From: Streptomyces sp. 2131.1
Lineage (GTDB): Bacteria > Actinomycetota > Actinomycetes > Streptomycetales > Streptomycetaceae
Reading direction: 5' to 3'
Length of the DNA: 64,000 nucleotides
Assembly: GCF_900105515.1 (NCBI RefSeq)
Contig: NZ_FNSY01000001.1
Coordinates: forward strand, 6,560,001 to 6,624,000
In this document: positions 10,801 to 18,025 of the stretch, in pieces
Layout of the letters: each line of letters starts with the position of its first letter
Position numbering within the stretch: position 1 is the stretch's first letter
Notes under the pieces: model-generated
What the model was told of the DNA's origin: nothing
Databases searched by the model: none
Seen by the model: the letters and a program-made list of their open reading frames with translations, nothing else
Program-made: the position numbers and the translations under genes

Positions 10801-11817
10801 CCCCGGCCGGAGTTCCGCGTCACCGACGCGCCGGCCGACGAGGTGCTGGCGGCCGACCTGGCCGAACCGTTCGACCTTGCCCGCGGCCCGCTCTACCGGA
10901 TCACCGTCGTCCGGCTGGGCCCCGAGCGCGCCGACCTCGTCCTGACCAGCCACCACGCGCTGTCCGACGGCTGGTCCGCCCCGCGCATCCTCGGCGAGTT
11001 CTTCGCCCTGTACACCGCGCGCACCGAGAACCGTGCGCACGGACTGCCGGACCCCGTCCCGTTCGCGGACTACCTCGCCTGGTGCGCGGAGCACGAACCG
11101 GACCTCGACGCCTGGGCGGCCGAACTCGACGGACTGCCCGAGGGCGACTACCTGGGCGGCGGAGAGAGCGGCCCGGCCTGGCAGGAGCCCGAGGTCATCA
11201 CGTTCGACGCGGCGCTCGTGGACGGGCTCACCCGGCTCGCCGCCCGGCGCGGGCTGACCCCGAACACCCTGGTGCAGGGCGCCTGGTCGGTGCTGCTGGC
11301 CCGGCGCTCCGGGCACCGGGACGTCTGCTTCGGCGCCATGGTCTCCAGCCGCCCCCCGACCCTGGAGGGCGTGGAGGAGATCATCGGCCTGCTGGCCAAC
11401 ACCGTGCCGGTACGGGCCCGGCTCACCGGCACCCTGGCCGCCGCGCTCACCGACCTCCAGTCCCGCCAGCGCGACCTGGTCGACCACCACCATGTGGCCC
11501 TGTCCGACCTGGAGCGGCTCGCCGGACGGCGCCGGCTGTTCGACAGCATGGTGGTGTTCGAGAACTACCCGGTCGACCCGGACCGCCTGCGCGAACCCGC
11601 CCCCGGCCTCACGGTGCTGGGCACGCGCTTCCGGGAGTCCACCCACCACCCCGCCACCCTCACCGTCATGCCGGACGGCGACGGCTGGGCCGGCGTGCTC
11701 GCCCACCGGGCCGGCACCGACGTCGACGGGCTGGCCGGCCAACTGGTCGAGCTGCTGCGGAACATGGAACAGCACCTCGACGAGGACGTGTGCGGCCTGC
11801 TGGAGGGGGACCGATGA
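1843..11817 (+). CDS. Non-ribosomal peptide synthetase, C-A-PCP-E-C-A-PCP-E-C
   Basis: A 3324-residue two-module synthetase with an extra C domain. Approximate order: C1 5-430 (HHLVFDG at 148), A1 465-950, PCP1 (Ser988 in LGGDS), E1 1040-1475 (HHLAMDGVSWR, EGHGR, TVGWFT, NYLGR), C2 1481-1905 (HHALLDGWS), A2 1920-2400, PCP2 (Ser2455), E2 2500-2910 (HHLVADGVSWR, ESHGR, TVGWFT), C3 2916-3310 (HHALSDGWS). C1 resembles the EntF starter C domain (LPLTGAQLGIW, GSAAL, NVLPM), so an aryl cap such as 2,3-dihydroxybenzoate is possible. My reading of the A1 code is DSEDLGMVDK, acidic and so suggestive of a basic residue (Orn, Lys or Arg). A2 reads about DVWNVGAINK, which I cannot assign. Both residues would be epimerised to D. 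There is no TE, and C3 has no A-PCP after it, so the chain must pass to another protein; CchH, which starts at an A domain, is the obvious candidate. TTG start with AAGGAGAG at 1831. Confidence 0.9.
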   Translation: MTTASVSPDGLLPLTGAQLGIWNAQRIEPDSPYYVVGDVVEISGGEPVDPDALAQAVRATTEEAESLRLRVYETAEGPCQAVDTRPVALPPLVDVSAEADPAAAAQALVDAERARLAEDCRAMTDRPLYSRTVIKLSDREVWYTQLGHHLVFDGYTAALLARRTAAHYTALVRGTEPPRSTFGAFATLVAEDTAYREGEQAAEDRAYWVERFTPLPDVDAQDGPGTGGATARTLTARAELSPEETASLRAFADAEGVAWGQALIACYAAFLHRMLGRTDVVFALPLMCRTGSAALRTPSMAVNVLPMRVTVRGGDGLGDLSRRVATAMREMRDHQRYRGEDLPRDLGVPGAGALLHGRGINLKAFDLTLDFAGAAGIMRNVAGGPPEDMGLSVLPTRDGGLLLGFEVDARNKDQAAVDHLMSGLRALLSGLLEGRPVGRIALAEDVDGLLAGWSPAALPGTPLDVPAAFDAMVAAGPDRTALVCGDERLTAAELAVRVHRVARALRARGIGAEDVVALALPRSADFVVALLAVLDAGAAFQPLDAAHPPERLRELVADTRPALVLTDGTVDGLPWKALADEAAALSGAPLTTAELSRPRDPGHLAYVIHTSGSTGRPKGVLARTGGLASLLHHQRSTVVAEAERATGRRLRAAHTYSFAFDSAFEHLVWLLCGHELHVYDADTARDADALLAAYARDGIDIIDTTPSMAAPLIDAGLLDLSPALLLLGGEATPPALWRRVAASGVLARNMYGPTEATVDATTARIDDGEPTIGRPLAGTRVHVLDNALQPVPPGTTGELYLAGPHLARGYLGRPGATAERFVADPFGAPGERMYRTGDRARWVPGRGLEYGGRGDGQVKIRGHRVETGEVEEALAALPGVTASAARVLSSRLVGYIVSASLTGDETRALLAERLPEHMVPAAVVVLATLPLTPNGKLDRAALPAPALAGGGREPSTERERLLCTVLADALDVERVSVDDDFFALGGDSITAITVSSRLRALGLGLRPKDLLARRTFAVLAASAEQLAETAGPADEPVGPVPAPPIVRALLDPHPDIDTVAGYAQWTALHVDALTLDALTRGVQTLVDHHDALRLRVADGPEILPRGTVRAAVEEVTGEEVTALAERLAGQLDPRTGDLVRAALLRTGEGTADRLVVVVHHLAMDGVSWRVLLPGLHTACAGGTPEPVGTSWRRHAQVLAEQGSTGARRGELAHWRTALGSAPRLGARPLDPARDTVATAHRSVTTASPEATEALLTTLPAAYRAGVDEVLLAALVLALRGWGLRGDALTVTMEGHGRQHLDLARTVGWFTSEYPVRVPASDDVRETLRAAKEARRAVPDSGIGYGVLRHLDPEAGPELSAVPPPDVLLNYLGRFAPLAADGWRLPDHDAFSVTEPDAKALEQVLALNCFVHEGDEPRLAVEWTAAGQVLGTDALAALQDCWAAALDALAAHALHTTGGLTPSDLPLVAVDQDAIDALERTGRISDVLPATPLQVGLSFHTLVRDEADADVYVVQAVTTLSGELEPARMERAARELLRRHPALRVHLGTVGDDVVQVVPADVTLDWRQDDDFAEAARADLERPFDPARPPLIRFLLSRVGPAEHKLVITNHHALLDGWSMPIVGRTLLAIYAELGGGPAAPVSPPLSEYFRWLAGRDEEASLTAWREALAGVDDATRLAPAGAGTAVERPGRETVALSREFSDRLRAFAREQGITLTTVLQTAWGLLLGRLTGRRDVVFGCPVSGRPAEVDGVESMIGQLGTTVPVRVRYTPDRTVTDLMARVHDESVALAEHHHVGLPGIQRAVGIGELFDTMLVMENFPLSSRTRTPLAPGLDLTGVDITDATHYALTVIVIPGDEITVGLGYQPGAFDADTVRDYGRWLHHLLHEITEDPARPAVALPALDADERARMLRTGTEIVAAKERGHWLGEFAAWVRRKPGAEALVCRDRSLSYEELDRQANRLAHALIAHGVRPQDPVAVLIGRDVEMTVALFGVAKAGAVYVPMDASYPRERLAYMFDDITPAAVVTTGAELPVDREIPVLRLDDPATFASVPDTDPAEARARLTDDALAYVIYTSGTTGRPKGVGVTHRGVPDLIALQEEVVGVTEHDRYLHFASTGFDVAFWQTMVPLLSGGTSVIAPEEVRVPGDELLDYIVEHRVTGVNLLPSFLAAMPDDRTVDPDVFFVVGAERLDPELARRWGRGRGALFNAYGPTEVTINSTTWHYDPDDAGPLPIGRPDPNVRAYVLDGGLQPVGVGVTGELYLGGPSVARGYLGRPGLTSGAFVADPYGPPGTRMYRTGDLVRWRHDGQLVFLGRADHQIKVRGFRVELGEIETALTGHPDVRAGAAVVMRGGRLVGYVIPTDDADLDTAAVRAHLAERLPDHMVPTALVPLDRLPLSPSGKLDASALPAPATVAAARREPATEAEALLLAVFRDVLGRDGIGPDDNFFDIGGDSIVSLQLVSRVRRQGLGLSPKDVFDGETVAGIAARARALDGEAAPAVGDAPLTSVMRDLLHRAGKAADGFCQWVEVCVPAGGDEKTWTAVLDALLTRHDVLRARLGDDVLNIPPAGEVTGADVLTRVPANGDPRAAAAAATAAARAAMDPRTGPMLRAVWVDAGRDRPGRLVLIAHHLVADGVSWRILLDDLRHAHDGGELTRHGQSFLGWARTLREADRRPELPHWRRMTATEPLARPLDPARDTVGTAAHHEIRLDADTTRALITTLPAAHRTTPDAVLLTALARAVRDWRGTPELLVALESHGRPREVDLSQTVGWFTAVHPVRLDADDDVRAVRERLRAQGDGLGHGILTMAGLLDPVRPEIAWNYLGQYPGAPETETPWQPAPDADPLGSDGSGPMPLPYSLMVNALVRDDALGVRITWPGALFSGAEIEELAEHLRAALLRVAAAPEIRALGGREIAAVQPLGPLQEVMLRHSRTERPDPYTVQSVFSLAGPLDTEALRGAGDDLLARHPNMGAVFPASLGVIPESPRPEFRVTDAPADEVLAADLAEPFDLARGPLYRITVVRLGPERADLVLTSHHALSDGWSAPRILGEFFALYTARTENRAHGLPDPVPFADYLAWCAEHEPDLDAWAAELDGLPEGDYLGGGESGPAWQEPEVITFDAALVDGLTRLAARRGLTPNTLVQGAWSVLLARRSGHRDVCFGAMVSSRPPTLEGVEEIIGLLANTVPVRARLTGTLAAALTDLQSRQRDLVDHHHVALSDLERLAGRRRLFDSMVVFENYPVDPDRLREPAPGLTVLGTRFRESTHHPATLTVMPDGDGWAGVLAHRAGTDVDGLAGQLVELLRNMEQHLDEDVCGLLEGDR

Positions 11818-13214
11818 CGGGGCAGACCGCGCCGCCCGCCGAACGCGTGGACAGGGAACTGCTGCGGATCGCGTTCATCCTGGTCCTCGGCACGTTCATG
11901 GCGTCGCTGGACGCCACCATCGTCAGCGTCGGACTCGACCGCCTCACCGACGAGTTCGACGCGTCCGTGGCCGAGATCCAGTGGGTTTCGACCGCCTACC
12001 TGCTGGCGATCGTCGCCGCCGTCCCCGCGTCCGGCTGGCTGGCCGGCCGGTTCGGCGGCCGCCGGACCTGGATCGCGGCGGTGGGCCTGTTCCTGCTCGG
12101 CTCGGTGCTGTGCGCCTCGGCCTGGTCCGCGACCAGCCTCATCGTGTTCCGCGTGATCCAGGGCATCGGCGGCGGACTGCTGCCCGCGACCGGGCAGGCG
12201 CTGCTGGCCCGGGTCGCGGGCCCCGGCCGCACCGGCAAGGTGATCAGCATCGTCGCCGTCGTCCCGCTGCTCTCACCGGTGTTCGGGCCGCTGGCCGGGG
12301 GCTCGGTGCTCGCCGTGGCGCCCTGGCCGTGGCTGTTCCTGATCAACCTGCCGATCGGGGCCGCGGCGATGCTGCTGGCCCACCGTTACGTACCGGTGGT
12401 GCCCCCGGCGTCGCAGCGGACGGCGTTCGACCTGCGCGGGGCGCTGCTGCTCTCACCGGGCCTCGCGGTGCTGGTGTACGGGCTGACCGAGGTCGCCCAC
12501 GACCGCATGATTCCGGCCATGATCGGCGTGGTGGCCGGGGTCGTGATGCTCACCGCGTTCACCGCGCACGGGCTGCGGACCCGCGGCACCCCGCTCGTCG
12601 ACCCCCGACTGTTCGCACGGCCGCCGTTCGGCGCCGCCGCCCTCGCCCTGGTGGTGCTGGGGGCCTCCGTGTTCGGCACGATGTTCCTGCTGCCGCTGTA
12701 CTTCCAGTCGGGCCGGGGCATGTCCGCGTGGGAGGCCGGGCTGCTGCTCGCGCCCCAGGGGCTTGGAGCGGCGGCCGGTTCGGTGCTCGTCAACCGGACC
12801 ATCACCAAGGTCGCGCCGAGGACCCTCGTCGTCACCGGCATCGTGCTGATCCTCGCCGGGACCGCCCCGTTCACCCTCCTCGGGCACGGGGTCCCGGACG
12901 CGGTGATCGCGGCGGCGCTGGTGGTGCGGGGCTTCGGGATGTCGATGATCGGCGCGCCCGTGATGAACATCGTCTACAGCCGGATCGAGCCGGAGCAGCT
13001 GCCCCGGGCGGCCGGCGCGCTCAACCTGCTCAACACCGTGGGCGGTTCGGTCGGCACGGCGGCGTTGGCGGTGATTCTCCAGGACCGGCTCGCCGCCCGG
13101 GGCACGGACATCGCCGCGGCCTTCGGCGACACCTTCCGGTGGGTGCTCGGCTTCTGCCTGTTCGCCGCGGCCGCCGCGACGCGGCTGCCGCGTACCCAGC
13201 CCCGGAAGGGGTGA
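11814..13214 (+). CDS. MFS exporter, 14-TM DHA2 family
   Basis: A 466-residue major facilitator protein. The N-terminus carries the DHA2/EmrB-type motif FMASLDATIVSVGL, with TM1 and the D-x-T-I-V stretch. Motif A appears as GWLAGRFGGRRTW, and motif C appears around residues 145-165 (VVPLLSPVFGPLAGG). The hydrophobic pattern suits 14 membrane segments. ATG overlaps the NRPS stop (ATGA), so it is translationally coupled and is the likely exporter of the apo-siderophore made by that NRPS. A strong hairpin follows, ending the operon. A drug exporter would look the same; the assignment to a siderophore rests on position. Confidence 0.88.
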   Translation: MTGQTAPPAERVDRELLRIAFILVLGTFMASLDATIVSVGLDRLTDEFDASVAEIQWVSTAYLLAIVAAVPASGWLAGRFGGRRTWIAAVGLFLLGSVLCASAWSATSLIVFRVIQGIGGGLLPATGQALLARVAGPGRTGKVISIVAVVPLLSPVFGPLAGGSVLAVAPWPWLFLINLPIGAAAMLLAHRYVPVVPPASQRTAFDLRGALLLSPGLAVLVYGLTEVAHDRMIPAMIGVVAGVVMLTAFTAHGLRTRGTPLVDPRLFARPPFGAAALALVVLGASVFGTMFLLPLYFQSGRGMSAWEAGLLLAPQGLGAAAGSVLVNRTITKVAPRTLVVTGIVLILAGTAPFTLLGHGVPDAVIAAALVVRGFGMSMIGAPVMNIVYSRIEPEQLPRAAGALNLLNTVGGSVGTAALAVILQDRLAARGTDIAAAFGDTFRWVLGFCLFAAAAATRLPRTQPRKG

Positions 13215-13225
13215 CCGGCGAGGTA

Positions 13226-13266
13226 CATGGGTGTGCCCCCGGCCGAGGACCGGGGGCACACCCATG
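13226..13266. terminator. Bidirectional terminator hairpin
   Basis: A perfect 17-bp inverted repeat (CATGGGTGTGCCCCCGG and its complement) with a 7-nt loop CCGAGGA. It sits between the convergent MFS exporter and formyltransferase genes, 12 nt after each stop. It separates the upstream NRPS operon from the cch block. Confidence 0.85.
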
Positions 13267-13278
13267 TCGGAGCCGGGA

Positions 13279-14226
13279 TCATGGGCGGCTGGTGAGGTAC
13301 CCGCCCATGGAGGTGAAGTACTCCGTCGCGGGCAGCTCGCGGCCGTCCTCGGTACGGACCCGGGTGACGGCCAGGCCGCGGTTGCGGCCGGTGCGGGCGT
13401 CGGCACCGGCGACGATCACCACGCCCTCGCCCTCGCGGTAGAAGATCCGGCCGGGCGTGCCGCCATAACGGCCCTCGGACACCACACTTGCCACGATTTC
13501 GATCCGCTTGCCGCGGTGGAAGGTGAAGGCGCTGGGGTACGGGGCGGACTGGGCGCGGACCAGGCGCTCCAGGTCCTCGGCCGGCCAGCTCCAGTCGATC
13601 CGGATGTCCTCCTCGGCACGCTTGTGGAAGAAAGTGGCCTGCGAGCGGTCCTGCGGGGTGAACTCCGTCTGCCCGTCCGCTATCGCGGCCAGCGCCTTGG
13701 TCGTGACGGGCGCGATGAGGTCGACGGTCTTGTGGAAGAGGTCGGTGGCGGTGTCCTTCGGGCCGACCGGGACCGACTCCTGCCGGACGATGTCGCCGGC
13801 GTCGAGCTCGTCGTTCATCATGTGCGCGGTGACGCCGACCTCGCTCTCGCCGTTGATGAGCGCCCAGATCAGCGGCGAGAAGCCCGCGTACTTCGGCAGC
13901 AGCGAGTCGTGGACGTTGAGGGTGCCCCGGGTGGGGAGCGCGAAGATGCGCGGCGGGATCCACGTACGCCAGTTGTTGGCCACGATGACGTCGGGCCCGG
14001 CGGCCTTCAGGGCTTCGTACAGCTCGTCGTCGTCCGGGCGGTTGCGGATCAGGACCGGGACGCCGTGCTCCTCGGCGAGATCGGCCACGGAGTCGCTCCA
14101 GATCTTCTCGTACGCGTGCTCGCTTCTGGGATGGGTGACGACCAGTACCACGTCGTGCTCGGAGTCCAGGAGGGCTTGCAGGGTGCGGTGCCCCCAGGTC
14201 TGGTAACCGAACATGACGACCCGCAT
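13279..14226 (-). CDS. cchA: N5-hydroxyornithine formyltransferase (coelichelin type)
   Basis: This 315-residue methionyl-tRNA-formyltransferase-like enzyme would transfer the formyl group of N10-formyl-tetrahydrofolate to the delta-hydroxylamine of N5-hydroxyornithine, making the hydroxamate building block loaded by CchH module 1. The catalytic Asn-His-Asp set is visible as VANNWRTW, NVHDSLLPKYAGFSP and LDAGDIV. A formyltransferase C-terminal domain follows (about residues 205-300). I chose the ATG at 14226 because AGGAGGAAC lies just upstream; a longer in-frame extension to 14271 would run through the iron-box region. It is divergent from the hydroxylase gene, as in the S. coelicolor cch cluster. 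An iron box at 14264-14282 covers its promoter. Confidence 0.93.
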   Translation of the reverse strand: MRVVMFGYQTWGHRTLQALLDSEHDVVLVVTHPRSEHAYEKIWSDSVADLAEEHGVPVLIRNRPDDDELYEALKAAGPDVIVANNWRTWIPPRIFALPTRGTLNVHDSLLPKYAGFSPLIWALINGESEVGVTAHMMNDELDAGDIVRQESVPVGPKDTATDLFHKTVDLIAPVTTKALAAIADGQTEFTPQDRSQATFFHKRAEEDIRIDWSWPAEDLERLVRAQSAPYPSAFTFHRGKRIEIVASVVSEGRYGGTPGRIFYREGEGVVIVAGADARTGRNRGLAVTRVRTEDGRELPATEYFTSMGGYLTSRP

Positions 14227-14263
14227 GGGGTTCCTCCTCGACGTAGCAACAAAGACAGGTAAG

Positions 14264-14282
14264 TAAAGCAAGGCTTACCTTA
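14264..14282 (-). promoter_or_regulatory. Iron box (DmdR1/IdeR-like) upstream of cchA
   Basis: TAAAGCAAGGCTTACCTTA matches the consensus TTAGGTTAGGCTCACCTAA at 13 of 19 positions and is partly palindromic. It lies 38 bp upstream of the formyltransferase start. Iron-loaded repressor bound here should shut the gene off when iron is plentiful. Confidence 0.7.
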
Positions 14283-14369
14283 TCTTGCAACGGACTTGCC
14301 GAGTGCCTCAGTTGACCCGGACGCGATCCGGGCGTGTCCGGATCGCGCCTGTCGACAGGCGTTGACGGA

Positions 14370-14388
14370 TTAGCTTAGGCTCACCTAA
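14370..14388 (+). promoter_or_regulatory. Iron box upstream of cchB
   Basis: TTAGCTTAGGCTCACCTAA matches the consensus at 18 of 19 positions and lies 84 bp before the ornithine hydroxylase start. With the box at 14264 it makes the whole divergent promoter region iron-responsive. Confidence 0.92.
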
Positions 14389-14472
14389 GTTCAATGGGCC
14401 GCTGTTTCGGCGTGCCCGTTCCACGCCGTTCCCCACATCCGACAGGCGGCTTCCCCGCACGATGGGAGTGAC

Positions 14473-15819
14473 ATGTCACAGGCTCGTCCTGGCGACGCAG
14501 CACCGGTCCACGACCTCATTGGCATCGGCTTCGGCCCCTCCAATGTGGCCATGGCGATCGCGATCAGCGAGCACAACGCGCGCTCCGGGACGCGGGAAGC
14601 GGTGACCGCCCAGTTCTTCGAGCAGCAACCGGCCTTCGGCTGGCACCGGGGCATGCTCATCGACGACGCCACCATGCAGGTCTCGTTCCTCAAGGACCTG
14701 GTGACACTGCGCAATCCGGCCAGTGAGTTCAGCTTCCTCTGCTACCTGAAGAGCAAGGGGCGGCTGATCGACTTCATCAACCACAAGAACCTCTTCCCGC
14801 TCCGGGTCGAGTTCCACGACTACTTCGAGTGGGCCGCCTCCCAGGTCGACGACATGGTCTCGTACGACCACGAGGTCGTCGGCGTCACCCAGGTCGTCGA
14901 GGACGGCGTCGTCGAGTTCCTGGACGTCACGGTCAGGTCGGGGGAGGGGCTCACCGTCCACCGCGCCCGCAACCTCGTCATCGGCACCGGGCTGCGCCCC
15001 CTCGTGCCGGAGGGCGTCGAGCGCGGCGACCGCGTCTGGCACAACTCCGAACTCCTCACCCGGGTCGAGGAGCTGGACGGCACCTCGCCCTCCCGCTTCG
15101 TCGTCGTGGGCGCCGGCCAGAGCGCCGCCGAGAACGTCGCGTACCTGCACCGCCGCTTCCCCGGCGCCGAGATATGCGCGGTGTTCTCCCGCTACGGCTA
15201 CAGCCCGGCCGACGACAGCAGCTTCGCCAACAAGATCTTCGACCCGGACGCGGTCGACGAGTTCTACGCGGCGCCCGAGAACGTCAAGCGCCGGCTGATG
15301 GACTACCACGGCAACACCAACTACTCCGTCGTCGACATCGACCTGATCGACGACCTGTACCGGCAGATGTACCAGGAGAAGGTGCTCGGCACCGAGCGAC
15401 TGCGCTTCCTCAACGTGTCGCGGCTCACCGCGGTCGAGGAGACCCCGGACAGGGCCCACGCCACCGTGAAGTCCCTCGTCACCGGCGAGGAGACCCGACT
15501 TGACGCCGACGTCGTGGTGTTCGCCACCGGCTACAGCCCGGCCGACCCCCTCGGACTGCTGGGCGAGGTCGGCGCGCACTGCCTCCGCGACGAGGCGGGC
15601 CGGATCCGCGTCGAGCGGGACTACCGCATCGCCACCGGCACCGGGCTGAACTGCGGGATCTACCTCCAGGGCGGCACCGAGCACACCCACGGCATCACCT
15701 CGGCGCTGCTGTCCAACACGGCGATCAGGGTCGGCGAGATCCTGGACTCGCTGCTGGACCGGGGCGTCAAGTCCGCGCCGGACGAGGCCCGTCCGGTCGC
15801 CGACGGCGGCACCCGCTAG
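14473..15819 (+). CDS. cchB: L-ornithine N5-monooxygenase
   Basis: A 448-residue flavin N-monooxygenase of the PvdA/SidA/lysine-N6-hydroxylase family, which hydroxylates the side-chain amine of ornithine using FAD, NADPH and O2. Motifs: the FAD-binding GIGFGPSNVA near residue 18, a substrate-pocket segment with FLKDLVTLRNP near residue 75, the NADPH site VVGAGQSAAENV near residue 215 and the C-terminal ATGYSP near residue 350. ATG at 14473 follows GGGAG at 14464. It supplies hydroxyornithine both to CchA and directly to CchH module 3. It may also feed the upstream NRPS, whose first A domain looks built for a basic amino acid. Confidence 0.95.
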   Translation: MSQARPGDAAPVHDLIGIGFGPSNVAMAIAISEHNARSGTREAVTAQFFEQQPAFGWHRGMLIDDATMQVSFLKDLVTLRNPASEFSFLCYLKSKGRLIDFINHKNLFPLRVEFHDYFEWAASQVDDMVSYDHEVVGVTQVVEDGVVEFLDVTVRSGEGLTVHRARNLVIGTGLRPLVPEGVERGDRVWHNSELLTRVEELDGTSPSRFVVVGAGQSAAENVAYLHRRFPGAEICAVFSRYGYSPADDSSFANKIFDPDAVDEFYAAPENVKRRLMDYHGNTNYSVVDIDLIDDLYRQMYQEKVLGTERLRFLNVSRLTAVEETPDRAHATVKSLVTGEETRLDADVVVFATGYSPADPLGLLGEVGAHCLRDEAGRIRVERDYRIATGTGLNCGIYLQGGTEHTHGITSALLSNTAIRVGEILDSLLDRGVKSAPDEARPVADGGTR

Positions 15820-15893
15820 ACAGGCCGGCCACCGGCACGGGCCCTGCGAGGGATCCGTACCCGGCCTCCTTCCGGTCCCGGCGGACCAGAGAG

Positions 15894-16967
15894 ATGACGT
15901 ACGCGGACATGAGCACAACTGCAGTGGAGCGCCCCATACCCGGGGGCGTGACGGCGACCCGTCGCAGGCGGGTCACCGGACTGGCCGCCCTCGCGGTGAC
16001 GGTCCTGGTCGTGGGCGCGCTGTCGCTCATGGTCGGGGCCCGTTCGCTGAGCCCGGGGGAGGTGTGGCACGGCCTGTTCGCGGGGCCGGAGTCCGACCAG
16101 CGGCTCTCCGACATCCGGCTCATCGTGCAGACCGTGCGCGTGCCCCGCACGGTGCTCGGAATTGTGGCGGGCATCGCGCTCGGGGTCGGCGGCGCGCTGA
16201 TCCAGGGCTACACACGCAACCCGATCGCGGACACCGGCCTCGTCGGCGTCAACGCCGGCGCCTCGTTCGCCGTGGTGTCGGTGATCGCCGTGTTCGGGCT
16301 CACGGACCCGGTCCACTACATCTGGTTCGGCTTCTTCGGGGCGGCGGTCGCCGGTGTCGTGGTGTTCGGCCTGTCCAGCATCGGCCGGGGCGCGGGCAAC
16401 CCGCTGACCCTCGCCCTCGCCGGACAGGGCGTCACCGTCTTCCTCGCGGCGATGACCACGGCCGTGGCACTGTCCGACAGGGACTCCCTGAACGTGCTGC
16501 GGTTCTGGAACTCCGGCTCGCTGACCGGGCAGGGCTTCGACGTGATCTGGCCCGTCACCGCGTTCGTGGTGGCCGGTCTGGTGCCGGCCCTGGCCATGCT
16601 GCCCTCCCTCAACCTGCTCAACCTCGGCGACGACGTGGCGCGCGGGCTCGGTGTGAACATCGCGCTGAGCCGCACCCTCGGCATCGTCTCCATCACCCTG
16701 CTGGCGGGCGCGGCCACCGCGGCCTGCGGCCCCATCGCGTTCCTCGGGCTCATGGTCGCCCACGTGGCCCGGTACCTGACCGGGCCCGACTACCGCTGGC
16801 TCGTGCCGCACGCGGGTCTGCTCGGCGCGGTCGTCCTGCTGGTGTGCGACGTCGTCGGGCGCCTGGTGGTACGGCCGGGCGAACTCGACGCGGGTGTCGT
16901 CGTCTCCCTGGTCGGTGCCCCGTTCTTCGCGGCGCTGGTCTGGCGCGGAAAGTTCAGGAGCGCATGA
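15894..16967 (+). CDS. cchC: Ferric-coelichelin ABC permease
   Basis: A 357-residue FecCD permease. Family marks: TVRVPRTVLGIVAG near residue 85, LIQGYTRNPIADTGLVGVNAG near residue 105, and CGPIAFLGLMVAHVARYL near residue 280, the coupling helix facing the ATPase. The ATG at 15894 has only a weak GA-rich site in front. A second ATG at 15909 (MSTTAV) is a possible alternative. It lies 74 bp after cchB with no iron box or hairpin between them, so it is probably read from the cchB promoter. Stop and next start overlap (ATGA). Confidence 0.93.
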   Translation: MTYADMSTTAVERPIPGGVTATRRRRVTGLAALAVTVLVVGALSLMVGARSLSPGEVWHGLFAGPESDQRLSDIRLIVQTVRVPRTVLGIVAGIALGVGGALIQGYTRNPIADTGLVGVNAGASFAVVSVIAVFGLTDPVHYIWFGFFGAAVAGVVVFGLSSIGRGAGNPLTLALAGQGVTVFLAAMTTAVALSDRDSLNVLRFWNSGSLTGQGFDVIWPVTAFVVAGLVPALAMLPSLNLLNLGDDVARGLGVNIALSRTLGIVSITLLAGAATAACGPIAFLGLMVAHVARYLTGPDYRWLVPHAGLLGAVVLLVCDVVGRLVVRPGELDAGVVVSLVGAPFFAALVWRGKFRSA

Positions 16968-18025
16968 ACGCCACGGAAATGAAGCACCCGATGGCCGCGG
17001 GCCTCCGCCTGGGCCGGGTCTCGTTCGTCTGGCGGCCCTGGCTCGCCCTGGTCACCCTGGTGCTGGCGGCGGCGGCCTTCCTGGTCTTCTGCCTGTCCAT
17101 CGGCGTCGGGGACTTCCCCATCGGCCTGTCCCGGGTGATCGCGACGATCCTCGGACGCGGCGAGCAGGTCGACGAGTTCGTCATCATGGACCTGCGGATG
17201 CCGCGCGCCCTGGCCGGCGTCGTCGTCGGCGTCGCGCTCGGGGTGTCCGGCGCGATCACCCAGTCCGTCGCCCGCAACCCGCTCGCCAGCCCGGATATCC
17301 TGGGCATCACCGGGGGCGCGAGCGCGGTCGCCGTGTTCCTGGTGACGGTCTCAGGCGGCACCGCGGCGGCGGTCACGCACTCCATCGGGCTGTCGGCGGC
17401 GGCGCTCCTCGGCGGTCTCCTGACGGGGCTGCTGGTCTACTTCCTGGCCTGGCGGCGCGGCATCGACGGCTTCCGGCTCATCCTCATCGGCATCTCGGTC
17501 AGCGCCGCGATGGAGGCGATCACGACGTGGCTTCTGACGTCGGCCGACATCCGGGACGTGGCGCGGGCCCAGGCGTGGCTGGTCGGTTCCCTGGACAACC
17601 GGTCCTGGGAGGACGTCCGGGTGGCGCTCTGGTGCACCGTGGTCCTGCTGGCCGCGGTGACCTGCCTGGCCTTCCAGTTCAAGCCGCTGCACCTCGGCGA
17701 CGACGTCGCGGCCGGGCTCGGCGTCCGGTTCACCCGGGTGCGGGCCGCCATGCTGCTGTGCGCTGTCCTGCTGGCCGCGGCGGCGGTGAGCGCGGCGGGC
17801 CCGGTGCCCTTCGTGGCGCTCGTGGCCCCGCAGGTGGCGATGCGTCTGGCCCGGCACCCCACGCCGCCGATGGCGGCCTCCGGCCTGGTCGGCGCGCTGC
17901 TGCTGACCGGATCCGATCTGATCGCCCGTACGGCACTGCCCGTCGGTCTGCCGGTCGGTGTGGTCACCGCCGGGATGGGCGGGCCCTTCCTGGTGTATCT
18001 CCTGGTCCGGGCGAACCTCAGGTGA
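16964..18025 (+). CDS. cchD: Ferric-coelichelin ABC permease, second subunit
   Basis: A 353-residue FecCD permease that pairs with CchC. It carries MDLRMPRALAGVVVG near residue 80, ITQSVARNPLASPDILGITGGAS near residue 105, GIDGFRLILIGISVSAAM near residue 165 and AAGPVPFVALVAPQVAMRL near residue 280. It ends in the usual GGPFLVYLLVR. Its ATG overlaps the cchC stop and its TGA overlaps the cchE ATG (TGATG), so the three importer genes are coupled. Confidence 0.93.
   Translation: MNATEMKHPMAAGLRLGRVSFVWRPWLALVTLVLAAAAFLVFCLSIGVGDFPIGLSRVIATILGRGEQVDEFVIMDLRMPRALAGVVVGVALGVSGAITQSVARNPLASPDILGITGGASAVAVFLVTVSGGTAAAVTHSIGLSAAALLGGLLTGLLVYFLAWRRGIDGFRLILIGISVSAAMEAITTWLLTSADIRDVARAQAWLVGSLDNRSWEDVRVALWCTVVLLAAVTCLAFQFKPLHLGDDVAAGLGVRFTRVRAAMLLCAVLLAAAAVSAAGPVPFVALVAPQVAMRLARHPTPPMAASGLVGALLLTGSDLIARTALPVGLPVGVVTAGMGGPFLVYLLVRANLR

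Noticed and set aside
1753..11775. A 10-kb open frame on the minus strand, antisense to the first NRPS, and similar multi-kb open frames opposite CchH and pyc.
   Set aside because: At this GC content stops are rare in shadow frames. The translations are Gly/Arg/Val/Asp-rich low complexity without domains, and the + strand shows perfect NRPS motifs.
10590..11817. A terminal thioesterase or reductase domain at the end of the first NRPS.
   Set aside because: The sequence has C-domain motifs (HHALSDGWS, then the FENYPVD and GLLANTVPVRA blocks) and no GxSxG or NAD site.
15819..15893. A separate promoter for the cchC importer genes.
   Set aside because: The 74-bp gap has no iron box or recognisable promoter or hairpin; read-through from cchB is simpler.
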